The position numbers and the translations under genes were made by a program. Of a stretch of DNA of 35,788 nt, positions 16,137-25,732 are shown piece after piece. Source of the stretch: Acidobacteriota bacterium (GTDB lineage: Bacteria; Acidobacteriota; Blastocatellia; Pyrinomonadales; Pyrinomonadaceae); NCBI GenBank assembly GCA_025463135.1, contig JAOAPY010000042.1, forward strand, positions 1 through 35,788, given 5' to 3'. A model generated the notes under the pieces. The model saw only the letters and a list, made by a program, of their open reading frames with translations. It searched no databases and was not told the DNA's origin. Position 1 is the first letter of the stretch, and each line of letters opens with the position of its first letter.

Positions 16137-17387
16137 TCACCGCTGCTGAGCCAATAGCCACGACTTTAGAATTCCTGGATTGCTCGCACTCACCGCGAAA
16201 TATTCCTGAATCAATTTGTCATAAACCTCGTTACGCTCGGCCGGCTGCAGCTTGAGACCGTACGGCATCTTTCCGCCCTTGATGAATGAACTCAAGAGCA
16301 CCTGATCCATGGGCCAATTGAATGTACCGAGCCGATTGTAGTGATGACAACCCGAACAGGTCATCGCGCGTCCGGCTACGGTCTTTTCAAACCCGGCGCC
16401 AAAGCGCCGGTTTCGATCAGCCTCGCTTGCCGAGCTAAGACCCGGACCATACTTTCGTTCGTCGAGGTACTTATCAAAACGTGCCGAGCCATAAGTCAGA
16501 AAGCGTTCGTTCACGGCGAGCAGCGCCGGACGTTCTTCCACGGCAACGCTGCCGTTCTCAGGGAAGATCGGGAGGATGCCGCTCTTGTGACACTGAACGC
16601 ATTTATCATCCCCAAAGCCCAACTCCCAGCGTCCCTTCAGCGTAATCAAACCATCCCGGCGATAGGTGCGGAAGAAGTCCTTAAAGTAAACGTTCGAGGT
16701 GCCCTCCGGACCGGGCACTGCCGTCACAACTGATACATTCCGTACCCGTGCGCGCATTCCCGGATCTGTGACACCGAACTGGACCCACTTATCCGGCAGG
16801 TCCTTTTCTGCATCGCCGGGTACGACGATCAGGAGCCTGCGAAAACTATTATCGTTGTCCGGAGTTCCCAGGTGGCGCGATTCGTAACTGAAGAAGATGA
16901 GTTGCTCACCAGGCTTCCGACTCAGGTTTAGTTGCCGCAAAAACGCCTTGGCCCGCGGCAGGGTTTCGTAGCGACTGACAGAGCGGAGGAATCCCTGGTC
17001 CAAAAGAAAATCAGGAACCTGGACGAACTGCGCGGTCTCGGTAAAGTATTGTTTGTCGGGAACCTCAAAGCCGAGTTCGTGATCGGGTCTGCTTCCGAGT
17101 GAAAGCGTGGCGACGTATTGCACAAATTGCGGATAGCGACTGACGAATACGACGTCCTCGTCCACTTTGCACTGGCGGATCGTCGTGGCAATTCCACTAA
17201 GCACTTTCTCGTACGCCGGCTCAGCCTTTTCATCTTCAAAAGCCCGGCGGGCTGCGAGAATCAGCGCGTCAACTCTGCCTGTAACCCAGGCGTCAGGGCG
17301 CGCGTTCACCTCTGTGCAGGTAGCAGCTCGAGCCGCAGTCGCCGCCGTCAGGAGTAAGCATATGATTATGCCTGTCCGCAAACACAT
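16137..17387 (-). CDS. Exported di-haem cytochrome c-like protein
   Basis: The protein has 416 residues. A signal peptide (about residues 1-21, ending ARA) is followed by about 240 residues without a recognised fold, then two haem-binding sites: C263-VQ-C266-H267 and C344-SG-C347-H348 (CSGCHHYN). Haem would be attached covalently in the periplasm. The second site is followed by NRLGTFNWPMDQV. Di-haem cytochromes of this layout take part in electron transfer or peroxidase-type reactions, but no specific family could be assigned. The ATG at 17387 gives a good signal peptide, though no clear ribosome binding site is seen. The gene ends 10 bases from palindromic repeat copy 1. Confidence 0.8.
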   Translation of the reverse strand: MCLRTGIIICLLLTAATAARAATCTEVNARPDAWVTGRVDALILAARRAFEDEKAEPAYEKVLSGIATTIRQCKVDEDVVFVSRYPQFVQYVATLSLGSRPDHELGFEVPDKQYFTETAQFVQVPDFLLDQGFLRSVSRYETLPRAKAFLRQLNLSRKPGEQLIFFSYESRHLGTPDNDNSFRRLLIVVPGDAEKDLPDKWVQFGVTDPGMRARVRNVSVVTAVPGPEGTSNVYFKDFFRTYRRDGLITLKGRWELGFGDDKCVQCHKSGILPIFPENGSVAVEERPALLAVNERFLTYGSARFDKYLDERKYGPGLSSASEADRNRRFGAGFEKTVAGRAMTCSGCHHYNRLGTFNWPMDQVLLSSFIKGGKMPYGLKLQPAERNEVYDKLIQEYFAVSASNPGILKSWLLAQQR

Positions 17388-17663
17388 GATGATCTATGAA
17401 CGCCAATCTTTGTAGCGTGAAGAAAGCGCCAACGTTGACTGGAAGTGAATCATTCCTCCTTGGTTGCTTTATTCATATCAGCAACACCCGCGACGGTCAA
17501 CGATTTGTTCGCGATGTCTTGATTTAAGACCCCACCTTCGCGTCTACAATCTTCCCAAATCGATTGTCAGTCACGAAGTCAAAGCGAAAAGCAAAATTGC
17601 GCCGCCGTTCACGATGAAGTAAACAGCGCGCGCAACTTCGCCTGGGGGGAACTTCTTTATGTT
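17388..17663. other. Spacer between cytochrome and transpeptidase genes
   Basis: No gene, repeat or clear promoter is visible in these 276 bases. A plus-strand frame that starts near 17659 only overlaps the transpeptidase gene antisense. Confidence 0.4.
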
Positions 17664-19328
17664 CTATCTCTGGATGTCACTTACGCGACGTGGTCTGGTT
17701 TGTGATTGTGCCGACGGCCTGGGCGCCGGCTTTGCGACTACAGCCCTGACGTCGACCGGCCGATTCGGGATCGGCATCAACACCCGTTTGACGGTACTGC
17801 TCGCCGGCGTCCGGGTGTCGCGCCAGAGCGGTTGTGCAGCATGAGGCATCTGGGCTGACGTTACATTGGTCATCGAGGTTTCCAACATATTAGCCGAACG
17901 CGTCGTGCCCCTGGTTGCCTGATTGCCACTTGCTGCGTCGAGGGCCTCGACATTTTCCGCATCCTCCTCGGTATCTTCTTCGTTTAGTGAGACCTTGGGA
18001 TCGGAATTGAGCCCGCCACCGTTGCCTGCGTGCGCCGCGGCAATCTGCAAGTTGGTCGGAGTGCCAAAGCGGCTATTAAGGTCGCGATATATTCGTCCGG
18101 CTACGGCTGCAGGGAAGTGGCTGTGCGCGTCGGCACCGCGGGCGATGACGACGACGGCCAGCCGCGGGTTCACCAACGGCGCGTAGGATGCGAACAGACC
18201 TATCCAGGTCCCTTGCTCAATACAAGTACCAGTCTTGCCGGCGACAGTCTCTTGTGGGTTCTGCGCCCGTCTTCCCGATCCATAGTTGACCGCGCCTACC
18301 ATTCCCGGAACCATATAGCGCAAAGTATCCAAATCCAGATTGACGATCCGGCGCACCTTTGTCTTGAACTCTTTGGTGTCCCGTGAGTCGCGCGGAGTAT
18401 TCGGCGCCAGGAGTTTGCCGCCGTTAGCCATGGCCGAAACCAGTGTTGCCAATTGGACCGCCGTAACTTTGAAATCATCTCCGTGCGAAGACATGTGATT
18501 GACTGCATACCCGGATCGGGGCGACGGCATCTGGCCCGGAGATTCATTCGGAGCGTTGATGCCCGTCTTTTCGCCTAATCCTAAACGGCGGGCATAGGAC
18601 ACCATCTTGTCATAGCCGACGCGGCCGCCGACCTGCTGGAAATAGGTGTTATTGGAGTGGGCCAGGGCATCTGTCAGGCTCATCCGATTTGAATCAGAAA
18701 TTTTAGTTGTATCACTTGGGTCGATTACGTTTTCGTTCAATCCCGCCAGTCCCGTAACCAGTTTGATTGTCGAGCATGGTTTGAAGCCGCGGCGCAACGC
18801 CCACTCCTGATTCACGATTGAATACACTCGTCCGGTTCCGGGATCCATTACGACCACCGTGCCCGCGTGACTACCCAGCGCGTTTACCGCGGCGCGACGC
18901 ACATCCGCATCTTCGCCAGTGGTGTTATCTCTGCCAATGAACGTTTGCACCTCGCTCCGCATCGCTTCATCGAGGGCGCGTTGTTGGGCTATGGCGGCAA
19001 GCCGAACCGCTTCGGCATGACGTCGTGCTTCGATGCGGCGCATTTCGGCGGCGCGCTGTCGTTTTAACACCGAACGGTTTGCTGTTTGGCGCTTTGAAGC
19101 TGAATTGCGAGGACCTGGGACTTCTCGTCCAGCAGATGTCAAGCGTCGTTCCGCTGGCTTGGTCTTGCGCGGTTCCCTGGCAGGTGATTGTCCGCGGCGG
19201 GATGAACGTTCGGGTTTCCTGCCTGGATGACCGCCGGCATTCACTGGTTTAGAGCAAACTGCCGTGAACGAAATGACCAAAGTGAAAACTACACAAACGG
19301 ATTTGAAGATACTGTTATTAAAACGCAT
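17664..19328 (-). CDS. Penicillin-binding protein, transpeptidase domain only
   Basis: The protein has 554 residues. After a signal anchor (residues about 8-30) and a long basic, Arg/Lys/Ala-rich region with coiled-coil character to about residue 135, a transpeptidase domain is seen. It has S186-TI-K189 as the active-site SxxK, S225-N-N227 as SxN, and K365-T-G as the KTG box. It would crosslink peptidoglycan in the periplasm. The N-terminal dimerisation or glycosyltransferase domains of ordinary class B or A enzymes are absent, replaced by the basic region. The C-terminal 120 residues are low-complexity (Ala, Ser, Thr, Arg, Pro). A beta-lactam sensor or resistance role is also possible given the single domain. 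The start codon has AGGA just upstream. Confidence 0.83.
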   Translation of the reverse strand: MRFNNSIFKSVCVVFTLVISFTAVCSKPVNAGGHPGRKPERSSRRGQSPAREPRKTKPAERRLTSAGREVPGPRNSASKRQTANRSVLKRQRAAEMRRIEARRHAEAVRLAAIAQQRALDEAMRSEVQTFIGRDNTTGEDADVRRAAVNALGSHAGTVVVMDPGTGRVYSIVNQEWALRRGFKPCSTIKLVTGLAGLNENVIDPSDTTKISDSNRMSLTDALAHSNNTYFQQVGGRVGYDKMVSYARRLGLGEKTGINAPNESPGQMPSPRSGYAVNHMSSHGDDFKVTAVQLATLVSAMANGGKLLAPNTPRDSRDTKEFKTKVRRIVNLDLDTLRYMVPGMVGAVNYGSGRRAQNPQETVAGKTGTCIEQGTWIGLFASYAPLVNPRLAVVVIARGADAHSHFPAAVAGRIYRDLNSRFGTPTNLQIAAAHAGNGGGLNSDPKVSLNEEDTEEDAENVEALDAASGNQATRGTTRSANMLETSMTNVTSAQMPHAAQPLWRDTRTPASSTVKRVLMPIPNRPVDVRAVVAKPAPRPSAQSQTRPRRVSDIQR

Positions 19329-19385
19329 GTTCCTGGGATCTCACTATCTATGAAATGCTCGCGTTAATCGGGGAAAATATTTTTC

Positions 19386-19434
19386 AGGAAGGCTACTTAC
19401 TGAATGAAGCGATAGAAGGAAAACTACTTATGAA
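19386..19434. repeat. Direct repeat upstream of the transpeptidase gene
   Basis: AGGAAGGCTACTTACTGAA (19386-19404) and AGGAAAACTACTTATGAA (19417-19434) are related direct repeats 31 bases apart, 58-106 bases upstream of the transpeptidase start. They could be paired regulator binding sites. Confidence 0.3.
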
Positions 19435-19442
19435 CGGGGCGA

Positions 19443-19530
19443 GATTGTGCGGCAAAAGCACACGCCGGAGGCGAAAGGCCGATGCATCTTGCCGAGGGGG
19501 AATCACAATCCCGGCGTCTTGAGCACGCCG
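19443..19530 (+). ncRNA. Candidate structured RNA element
   Basis: GATTGTG (19443-19449) pairs with CACAATC (19504-19510). Inside it CGGCAA (19450-19455) pairs with TTGCCG (19489-19494), leaving the single strand AGGGGGAAT on one side only. A second stem follows directly: CGGCGT (19512-19517) with ACGCCG (19525-19530). Perfect nested stems with a purine-rich internal strand suggest a folded RNA, and the folding is similar on either strand. I could not match it to a known riboswitch class. The plus strand leads toward a short signal-peptide-like frame and kdsB; the minus strand would lie in the leader of the transpeptidase gene. Confidence 0.35.
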
Positions 19531-19667
19531 CTGTTCTTGCAGCACTTTTGATGCCGCTTTTTAAGTTCTTCGATTGTCCAGTTAATGCGCAGGAGTCACT
19601 GACTGAGTACCGATTTACGTCACTCGCCGGTGCTGTTAAGTGGCACTGTGTTGGCTCTCATCCTTAG
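19482..19667 (+). pseudogene. Possible remnant of a short secreted-protein gene
   Basis: This is a 61-residue frame with a hydrophobic stretch and signal-cleavage-like end (VLAALLMPLFKFFDCPVNAQ), followed by a short tail and a stop. It has no good ribosome binding site and its beginning overlaps the structured-RNA candidate, so it may be the broken 5' end of a former gene or chance. Confidence 0.2.
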
Positions 19668-19726
19668 CCGCAGATTTGCACGGACAAACGCGATCAGAAA
19701 TAGCAACGCAAAAAGGGAAATGTATT

Positions 19727-19818
19727 GTCAGTTTGATGTCCGATAAGCTTTTAGCTTGTCGTAACGCCACGACAAACTAAAGTTTGTCGGACATTTGCTG
19801 CGAAAACTGACCCACTAC
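19727..19818. repeat. Palindromic GTAGTGGGTCAGTTT element, copy 2
   Basis: It begins at GTCAGTTTGATGTCCG (the outer GTAGTGG of copy 1 is missing) and ends GACCCACTAC. The central palindrome TAGCTTGTCG...CGACAAACTA is conserved. It is a related copy of 16029-16127, located upstream of kdsB. Confidence 0.85.
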
Positions 19819-19835
19819 CGGCACTACTCCCAACA

Positions 19836-19865
19836 TTGACACTAGCCGTAGCAGCAAGTTAATCT
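19836..19865 (+). promoter_or_regulatory. Weak candidate promoter for kdsB
   Basis: TTGACA at 19836-19841 is followed after 18 bases by TAATCT (19860-19865). If used, transcription would begin only a base or two before the GTG start at 19874, giving an almost leaderless mRNA, consistent with the missing ribosome binding site. The -10 match is poor. Confidence 0.25.
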
Positions 19866-19873
19866 GTTGTCCC

Positions 19874-20692
19874 GTGAATCACACGGGCGCAAATCCCCAA
19901 ACAAACACCGTCGCAATCATTCCGGCCCGTTTCACCTCAAGTCGTCTTCCGGGTAAGCCCCTGTTGGAAATCGCTGGAAAGCCAATGATTTGTCGGGTCG
20001 TAGAGCGTGCTTTGGCTGCGCGTCGTGTATCGCGCGTCATTGTTGCCACTGACGACCTGCGAGTCATGCAGGCAGTGAACGCTGCCGGTTACGAAGCAAT
20101 TATGACTCGCAGCGATCATGCCAGCGGCACCGATCGTCTGGCTGAAGTCGCCTCGACTCTCGCTGACTTTGAAATTGTCGTCAACGTGCAGGGCGACGAA
20201 CCGCTGATCTCGCCGGAAACGATTGATTGTGCCGTCGATGCCCTGGTACAGGATCGGAATTGTGCTATCGCCACTACCTGGGAGCGGATTACCGAAATCG
20301 ACGACGTGTTAAGTCCGGATGTAGTCAAGGTCGTCCTGGACGATGACGGCTATGCGCTTTATTTTTCGCGCTCGCCCGTGCCTTATCCGCGCGAAGCGAC
20401 GCGCAGGCATGGTTCACTGGAAGCAGCGCTCGAAAATGAACCAGGCCTTATTTCTCAGTTCCGCAAACACACGGGGCTGTACGTCTACCGGAGAGATTTT
20501 TTGTTGGAATTTGCCGGCTGGCCGCAATCGCCGCTCGAGCAGACAGAGTCGCTGGAGCAATTGCGGGCACTCGAGCGGGGCATCAAGATCAGAGTGATAC
20601 AGGCCACGGCGCCGTCGATCGGAGTGGACACGGTGGAAGATCTCGAACGGGTGACTCGCTTACTGTCGGTACCATTGACACCATATGAATGA
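19874..20692 (+). CDS. kdsB: 3-deoxy-manno-octulosonate cytidylyltransferase (CMP-Kdo synthetase)
   Basis: The protein has 272 residues and transfers CMP from CTP to Kdo, activating it for lipid A core assembly in the cytoplasm. Family motifs are clear: the nucleotide-binding IIPARFTSSRLPGKPL, IVATDD, the SGTDRLAE stretch, VNVQGDEPLI, and the late HTGLYVYRRDFL and EQTESLEQLRAL. Length is slightly above the usual 250 because of an N-terminal extension. The GTG start at 19874 is the only start codon just before the conserved core; no ribosome binding site is seen, and the codon is inside a perfect hairpin (CCCGTG 19871-19876 / CACGGG 19882-19887). It overlaps the next small gene by 8 bases. Confidence 0.95.
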   Translation: MNHTGANPQTNTVAIIPARFTSSRLPGKPLLEIAGKPMICRVVERALAARRVSRVIVATDDLRVMQAVNAAGYEAIMTRSDHASGTDRLAEVASTLADFEIVVNVQGDEPLISPETIDCAVDALVQDRNCAIATTWERITEIDDVLSPDVVKVVLDDDGYALYFSRSPVPYPREATRRHGSLEAALENEPGLISQFRKHTGLYVYRRDFLLEFAGWPQSPLEQTESLEQLRALERGIKIRVIQATAPSIGVDTVEDLERVTRLLSVPLTPYE

Positions 20693-20963
20693 TCTGATCG
20701 GACTGGGAGTAATTGCTGTGATCGTCTTGCTGGCGGTCTATGGTTTATACGTACTAAGCAAGCCTTACGATGTGACTCCCGAAGAATTTGAGAAACGAGC
20801 GCAGGAGGGGCCGGGCCTGATCAGCGCCGGCATGATTGGATTGCAAAAGATGCTCGAGCCCGGCGCGAAAAAAGCGAGCGAAGTGCAAGAGGATCTGCGT
20901 CGGGGTCGTTACAACAAGGAAGATGAGTCAGGCGATCCGCCCGAGGCTGGGCATGAAGAATAA
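20685..20963 (+). CDS. Small membrane protein, hypothetical
   Basis: The protein has 92 residues. One N-terminal membrane helix (about residues 4-24, IGLGVIAVIVLLAVYGLYVL) is followed by a charged cytoplasmic tail with KPYDVTPEEFEKRAQEGPG and an acidic end. It overlaps the end of kdsB by 8 bases, indicating translational coupling. The function is unknown; it may be a conserved Kdo-cluster accessory. Confidence 0.7.
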   Translation: MNDLIGLGVIAVIVLLAVYGLYVLSKPYDVTPEEFEKRAQEGPGLISAGMIGLQKMLEPGAKKASEVQEDLRRGRYNKEDESGDPPEAGHEE

Positions 20964-20990
20964 TAAGGAAGAAGTAAAAAGGAAAAGTGA
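20963..20990. repeat. Heptamer repeat tract, purine-rich
   Basis: Four degenerate 7-base units read ataagga / agaagta / aaaagga / aaagtga. It is the inverse partner of the tract at 21077-21104 and lies in the pyrG leader. Confidence 0.5.
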
Positions 20991-21076
20991 GGGGAATCAA
21001 CATGCTCGAACGTGTCCTCTTTCCGGCTTTCCTGATTCTGAACGCCGAGCACATCGGCAGGATGGCGATGCCACGA

Positions 21077-22812
<1,736 letters not shown>

Positions 22813-22857
22813 CCTGGACTTGGGAGCTTAAGGGAGAGATCAAGGTGGCGTTAGGAC

Positions 22858-22995
22858 AAGTCAGGAAAGGGACCCTGTCCCCGCTTAACCTGCCGAAGAT
22901 TCATGTTAAGAGCCGGGATTGCCCCCAGATTTAAAATTGTGCTTCCACTTGAGCGCCGCGCAAGGTGAGCGGAGACAGGGTCCCCTTCCTGACCT
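22858..22995. repeat. Inverted repeat element with AGGGACCCTGTCC arms
   Basis: Left arm 22858-22885 and right arm 22968-22995 are 28-base inverted repeats with three mismatches (core GGGACCCTGTC). They bound an 82-base interior with no coding potential. It fills most of the 299-bp spacer between pyrG and the kinase and has the size of a MITE or REP-type element. Confidence 0.75.
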
Positions 22996-23111
22996 GCACT
23001 CGCTCCAACAGGCTCTTCATAATCAGTATTGATTACTCGAAGTGCATCCGAATGCTTTTTGCGAGATAATCCCCGTGTGCCCCTGCTATCAGTCTCGACA
23101 CCGTAAACTTC

Positions 23112-24662
23112 ATGCTTCATTGCCCCACATGCGGTCAGGATTACTCTGAGGACTTGAAGTTCTGTCCGCAGGACCGTTCACCACTACAGGCCGACGCAAC
23201 GAATGCTTCACCGCCGCCGGCGGATCCATTGCTGGGGCGTCTTCTTGACGAAAAATATCTGCTCGAAGAGAAGCTCGGCATTGGGGGCATGGGCACGGTA
23301 TATCGCGCCCGCCATCTGCTGATCGATCGCCCCGTGGCAGTCAAGGTTTTGAATCCGCGTTTCGTTGAGGACGAGGCTGCGAAAGCGCGTTTTCGGCGCG
23401 AGGCCAAGGCCGCCGGCCGCCTGCGCCATTCGAACGCAGTCAGCGTCACGGATTTTGGCCAAACGACAGACGGCTATGTCTACATTGTGATGGAGTTGCT
23501 CGAGGGCAAGACATTGCGAGAGTTGCTTGCCAAAGATGGACCGCTCGATTTGGCCCATGCGGTGTCAATCATGTTGCAGGTTTCGTCGGCAGTAGCAGCG
23601 GCGCATGAAGCAGGAATCATCCATCGCGATCTCAAACCTGCAAATATTTTTGTGGTCCAACGTCCGGATATCCCCACCGTGGTCAAGGTGCTGGATTTTG
23701 GTATTGCGAAACTCGCCGCTGATTCTTTGGACGATGACGATCGCCAAACTCTAACGCAGGTGGGAGTTATCATCGGCACGCCGCGCTACATGTCACCGGA
23801 ACAATGTCATGGCACGGCTTTGACGCCCGCCGCTGATGTTTACAGTCTGGGTGTCATTCTCTACGAGATGCTCACCGGGGCAGTACCGTTCAGCGGACAG
23901 ACACCGTTGGCAATAGCCATGCGGCACTCCACTGAAACTCCGCGCCGGCCCAGCGAACTTATCCCGTCAATTCCTCCGGCGCTTGAAGAAGTGGTGCTGC
24001 ATGCGCTCCAAAAACAACCCCAGGACCGCCCTCAGGATGCTGGGGCGTTTCGGCAGGAACTACTGGAGACGGCAGAGCGTCTTGGGCTTGAACACGCGGC
24101 CGCGTCAACGGCGCCCAGCATGGAAGCATTACGGAGCGCAGGCACTCAGTCACCTTCCGGAAGACTGGTGATCGACCTCGGACGACTGCGCGAGCATCGC
24201 GCCGCCACTTCGGGAGCGGGGGAGTTCCCGGCTGTTGATAAAGACCAGGCCCAAACCATCCTCTATAAGAGCACGACTGCGGCGCCGCCGGCGCAACCCG
24301 CAAGTTCCGCTGTATTACCAGCGCGAGATCAGCGGCGCATCAACATCGACTTCAATAAGAGCAAAGCCAGGCGCTCTGGCAAGAAAGGCCTCGTGGCGAT
24401 TGCCGCTTTGCTTCTCCTGATGGCGATCGTCGGTATTTCTTTTCTGGTTGGCCGGTCGCGAGGGACGACGGTAGAGCCTAACGCAATCGTTGCCGCCAGT
24501 CCCACGCCTGCCGAAGCTTCTCCTTCTCCGTCTCCGTCGCCCTCAGCCTCTCCGAAAAAGGAAGAGAACCGCAGGGCTGAAGCGAAGAAACCGCAGAAGA
24601 AGGAATCGAGGGTGGGCTCAGTGATTAATAAGGTCAAGCGCATTTTCAAGAAACCATTTTGA
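23112..24662 (+). CDS. Serine/threonine protein kinase with zinc ribbon and membrane helix
   Basis: The protein has 516 residues. An N-terminal zinc-ribbon-like segment (CPTCG then FCPQD) precedes the Hanks-type kinase domain at about 48-320: glycine loop GIGGMG (57-61), Lys78 in VAVK, H171-R-D173 with DLKPAN, D195-F-G197, and the activation-loop end GTPRYMSPEQ. A Pro/Ser-rich juxtamembrane region, one membrane helix at about residues 426-446 and a short Ser/Pro/Lys-rich outside tail follow. Known: such kinases phosphorylate Ser/Thr in envelope or stress regulators. Target is unknown; the neighbours are Kdo and nucleotide genes. The ATG is chosen because the zinc ribbon begins there, though no strong ribosome binding site is seen. 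Confidence 0.95.
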   Translation: MLHCPTCGQDYSEDLKFCPQDRSPLQADATNASPPPADPLLGRLLDEKYLLEEKLGIGGMGTVYRARHLLIDRPVAVKVLNPRFVEDEAAKARFRREAKAAGRLRHSNAVSVTDFGQTTDGYVYIVMELLEGKTLRELLAKDGPLDLAHAVSIMLQVSSAVAAAHEAGIIHRDLKPANIFVVQRPDIPTVVKVLDFGIAKLAADSLDDDDRQTLTQVGVIIGTPRYMSPEQCHGTALTPAADVYSLGVILYEMLTGAVPFSGQTPLAIAMRHSTETPRRPSELIPSIPPALEEVVLHALQKQPQDRPQDAGAFRQELLETAERLGLEHAAASTAPSMEALRSAGTQSPSGRLVIDLGRLREHRAATSGAGEFPAVDKDQAQTILYKSTTAAPPAQPASSAVLPARDQRRINIDFNKSKARRSGKKGLVAIAALLLLMAIVGISFLVGRSRGTTVEPNAIVAASPTPAEASPSPSPSPSASPKKEENRRAEAKKPQKKESRVGSVINKVKRIFKKPF

Positions 24663-24676
24663 CGCCAAATGTACTG

Positions 24677-24691
24677 CAGGCTGCCAGCCTG
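24677..24691. repeat. Short CAGGCT/AGCCTG hairpin
   Basis: CAGGCT (24677-24682) and AGCCTG (24686-24691) form a perfect 6-bp stem with a GCC loop, between the kinase and kdsA genes. It resembles the hairpin at 11020-11036 and may be a REP fragment. Confidence 0.4.
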
Positions 24692-24734
24692 TAGTTTGTC
24701 GGAACAGACAGTCTGGCAGACAGCATTCATCAAT

Positions 24735-25550
24735 ATGAACTCTTTCAAAGTTGGTAATGTAACTTTCGGCGATGGTCGCCTGACTATCATTGCCGGCCCG
24801 TGCGTAGTCGAATCGCCGCAGCACACCTTAATGATGGCGCGCGAATGTGCAGTCCGGGCGCGCAATGCCGGTCTCGATCTGGTGTTCAAGGCTTCGTTCG
24901 ACAAGGCCAATCGCTCGTCGGTGAGGAGCTTCCGCGGATTGGGCATGGAGGCCGGTCTGGAGGTGCTGCGCCAGGTCAAGGAGGAGCTCGGACTTCCCGT
25001 GCTTACCGACGTCCATGACGTCGCGCAAGTAGGACCGGTGGCTGAGGTAGTCGACATATTACAGATCCCCGCCTTCCTTTCGCGACAAACCGATCTGGTG
25101 CTTGAAGCCGCGCGATCCGGCAAAGCCGTTAACGTTAAGAAGGGACAGTTCCTGGCTCCCCAGGACGCGCGCAACATCGTCGACAAAGCCCGCGCCGCGG
25201 GCTGCGAAAAATTGCTGCTTACCGAGCGTGGAGTCAGCTTCGGTTATAACAACCTGGTGGTCGATATGCGATCGTTTCCGATCATGCGAGAGTTCGGCGT
25301 GCCGGTGGTGTTCGACGTGACTCATTCGCTGCAATTACCGGGCGGCCTCGGCCATGCAACTGGAGGGCAATCCGAATACATCGAACCGCTCGCGCGCGCG
25401 GGTGTCGCATGTGGGGTTGACGCGGTTTTTATGGAAGTGCACGAACGGCCTGAGCGCGCCCTTTCGGATGGTCCAAATGCGTTGCCGCTCGAGCGCATGC
25501 AATCGTTACTGAACACCTTACGCGACATTCACGCATTGGTGCGGCGCTGA
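24735..25550 (+). CDS. kdsA: 3-deoxy-8-phosphooctulonate synthase (Kdo-8-phosphate synthase)
   Basis: The protein has 271 residues and condenses arabinose-5-phosphate with phosphoenolpyruvate to give Kdo-8-phosphate. Core motifs of the family are all present: [10 protein letters not shown], the substrate-binding [62 protein letters not shown] and the final [20 protein letters not shown]. The ATG at 24735 matches the family start; an upstream in-frame ATG lies in the hairpin spacer and is unlikely. No strong ribosome binding site is visible. Together with kdsB and kdsC it covers most of CMP-Kdo synthesis. Confidence 0.96.
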   Translation: MNSFKVGNVTFGDGRLTIIAGPCVVESPQHTLMMARECAVRARNAGLDLVFKASFDKANRSSVRSFRGLGMEAGLEVLRQVKEELGLPVLTDVHDVAQVGPVAEVVDILQIPAFLSRQTDLVLEAARSGKAVNVKKGQFLAPQDARNIVDKARAAGCEKLLLTERGVSFGYNNLVVDMRSFPIMREFGVPVVFDVTHSLQLPGGLGHATGGQSEYIEPLARAGVACGVDAVFMEVHERPERALSDGPNALPLERMQSLLNTLRDIHALVRR

Positions 25551-25597
25551 GTATCCGGTCGAAGAGTTCAAGCAATTCAGTTAATGTTGTCCGTCTT

Positions 25598-25678
25598 GAG
25601 AGCGCACTTGTGCGCATGGTATGGAGTAGAGTAATGCGAAATTATTTCCACATCGGGTGGGCGCACAAGTGCGCTCTC
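25598..25678. repeat. Inverted repeat GAGAGCGCACTTGTGCGC
   Basis: An 18-base perfect inverted repeat lies at 25598-25615 and 25661-25678; each arm is itself partly palindromic (GCGCA...TGCGC). It sits in the 182-bp spacer after kdsA and could end transcription or be a REP-like element. Confidence 0.75.
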
Positions 25679-25732
25679 TAAACTGAAGAGTACAACTGCC
25701 GATCGTCAGCTTTGGAGTAATTACCACAGTCT

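Noticed and set aside
19443-19510. c-di-GMP, cobalamin or glycine riboswitch
   Set aside because: Stems are present but the conserved nucleotides of these classes (for example ACGCAAAGCC or GCCACTG) are not found.
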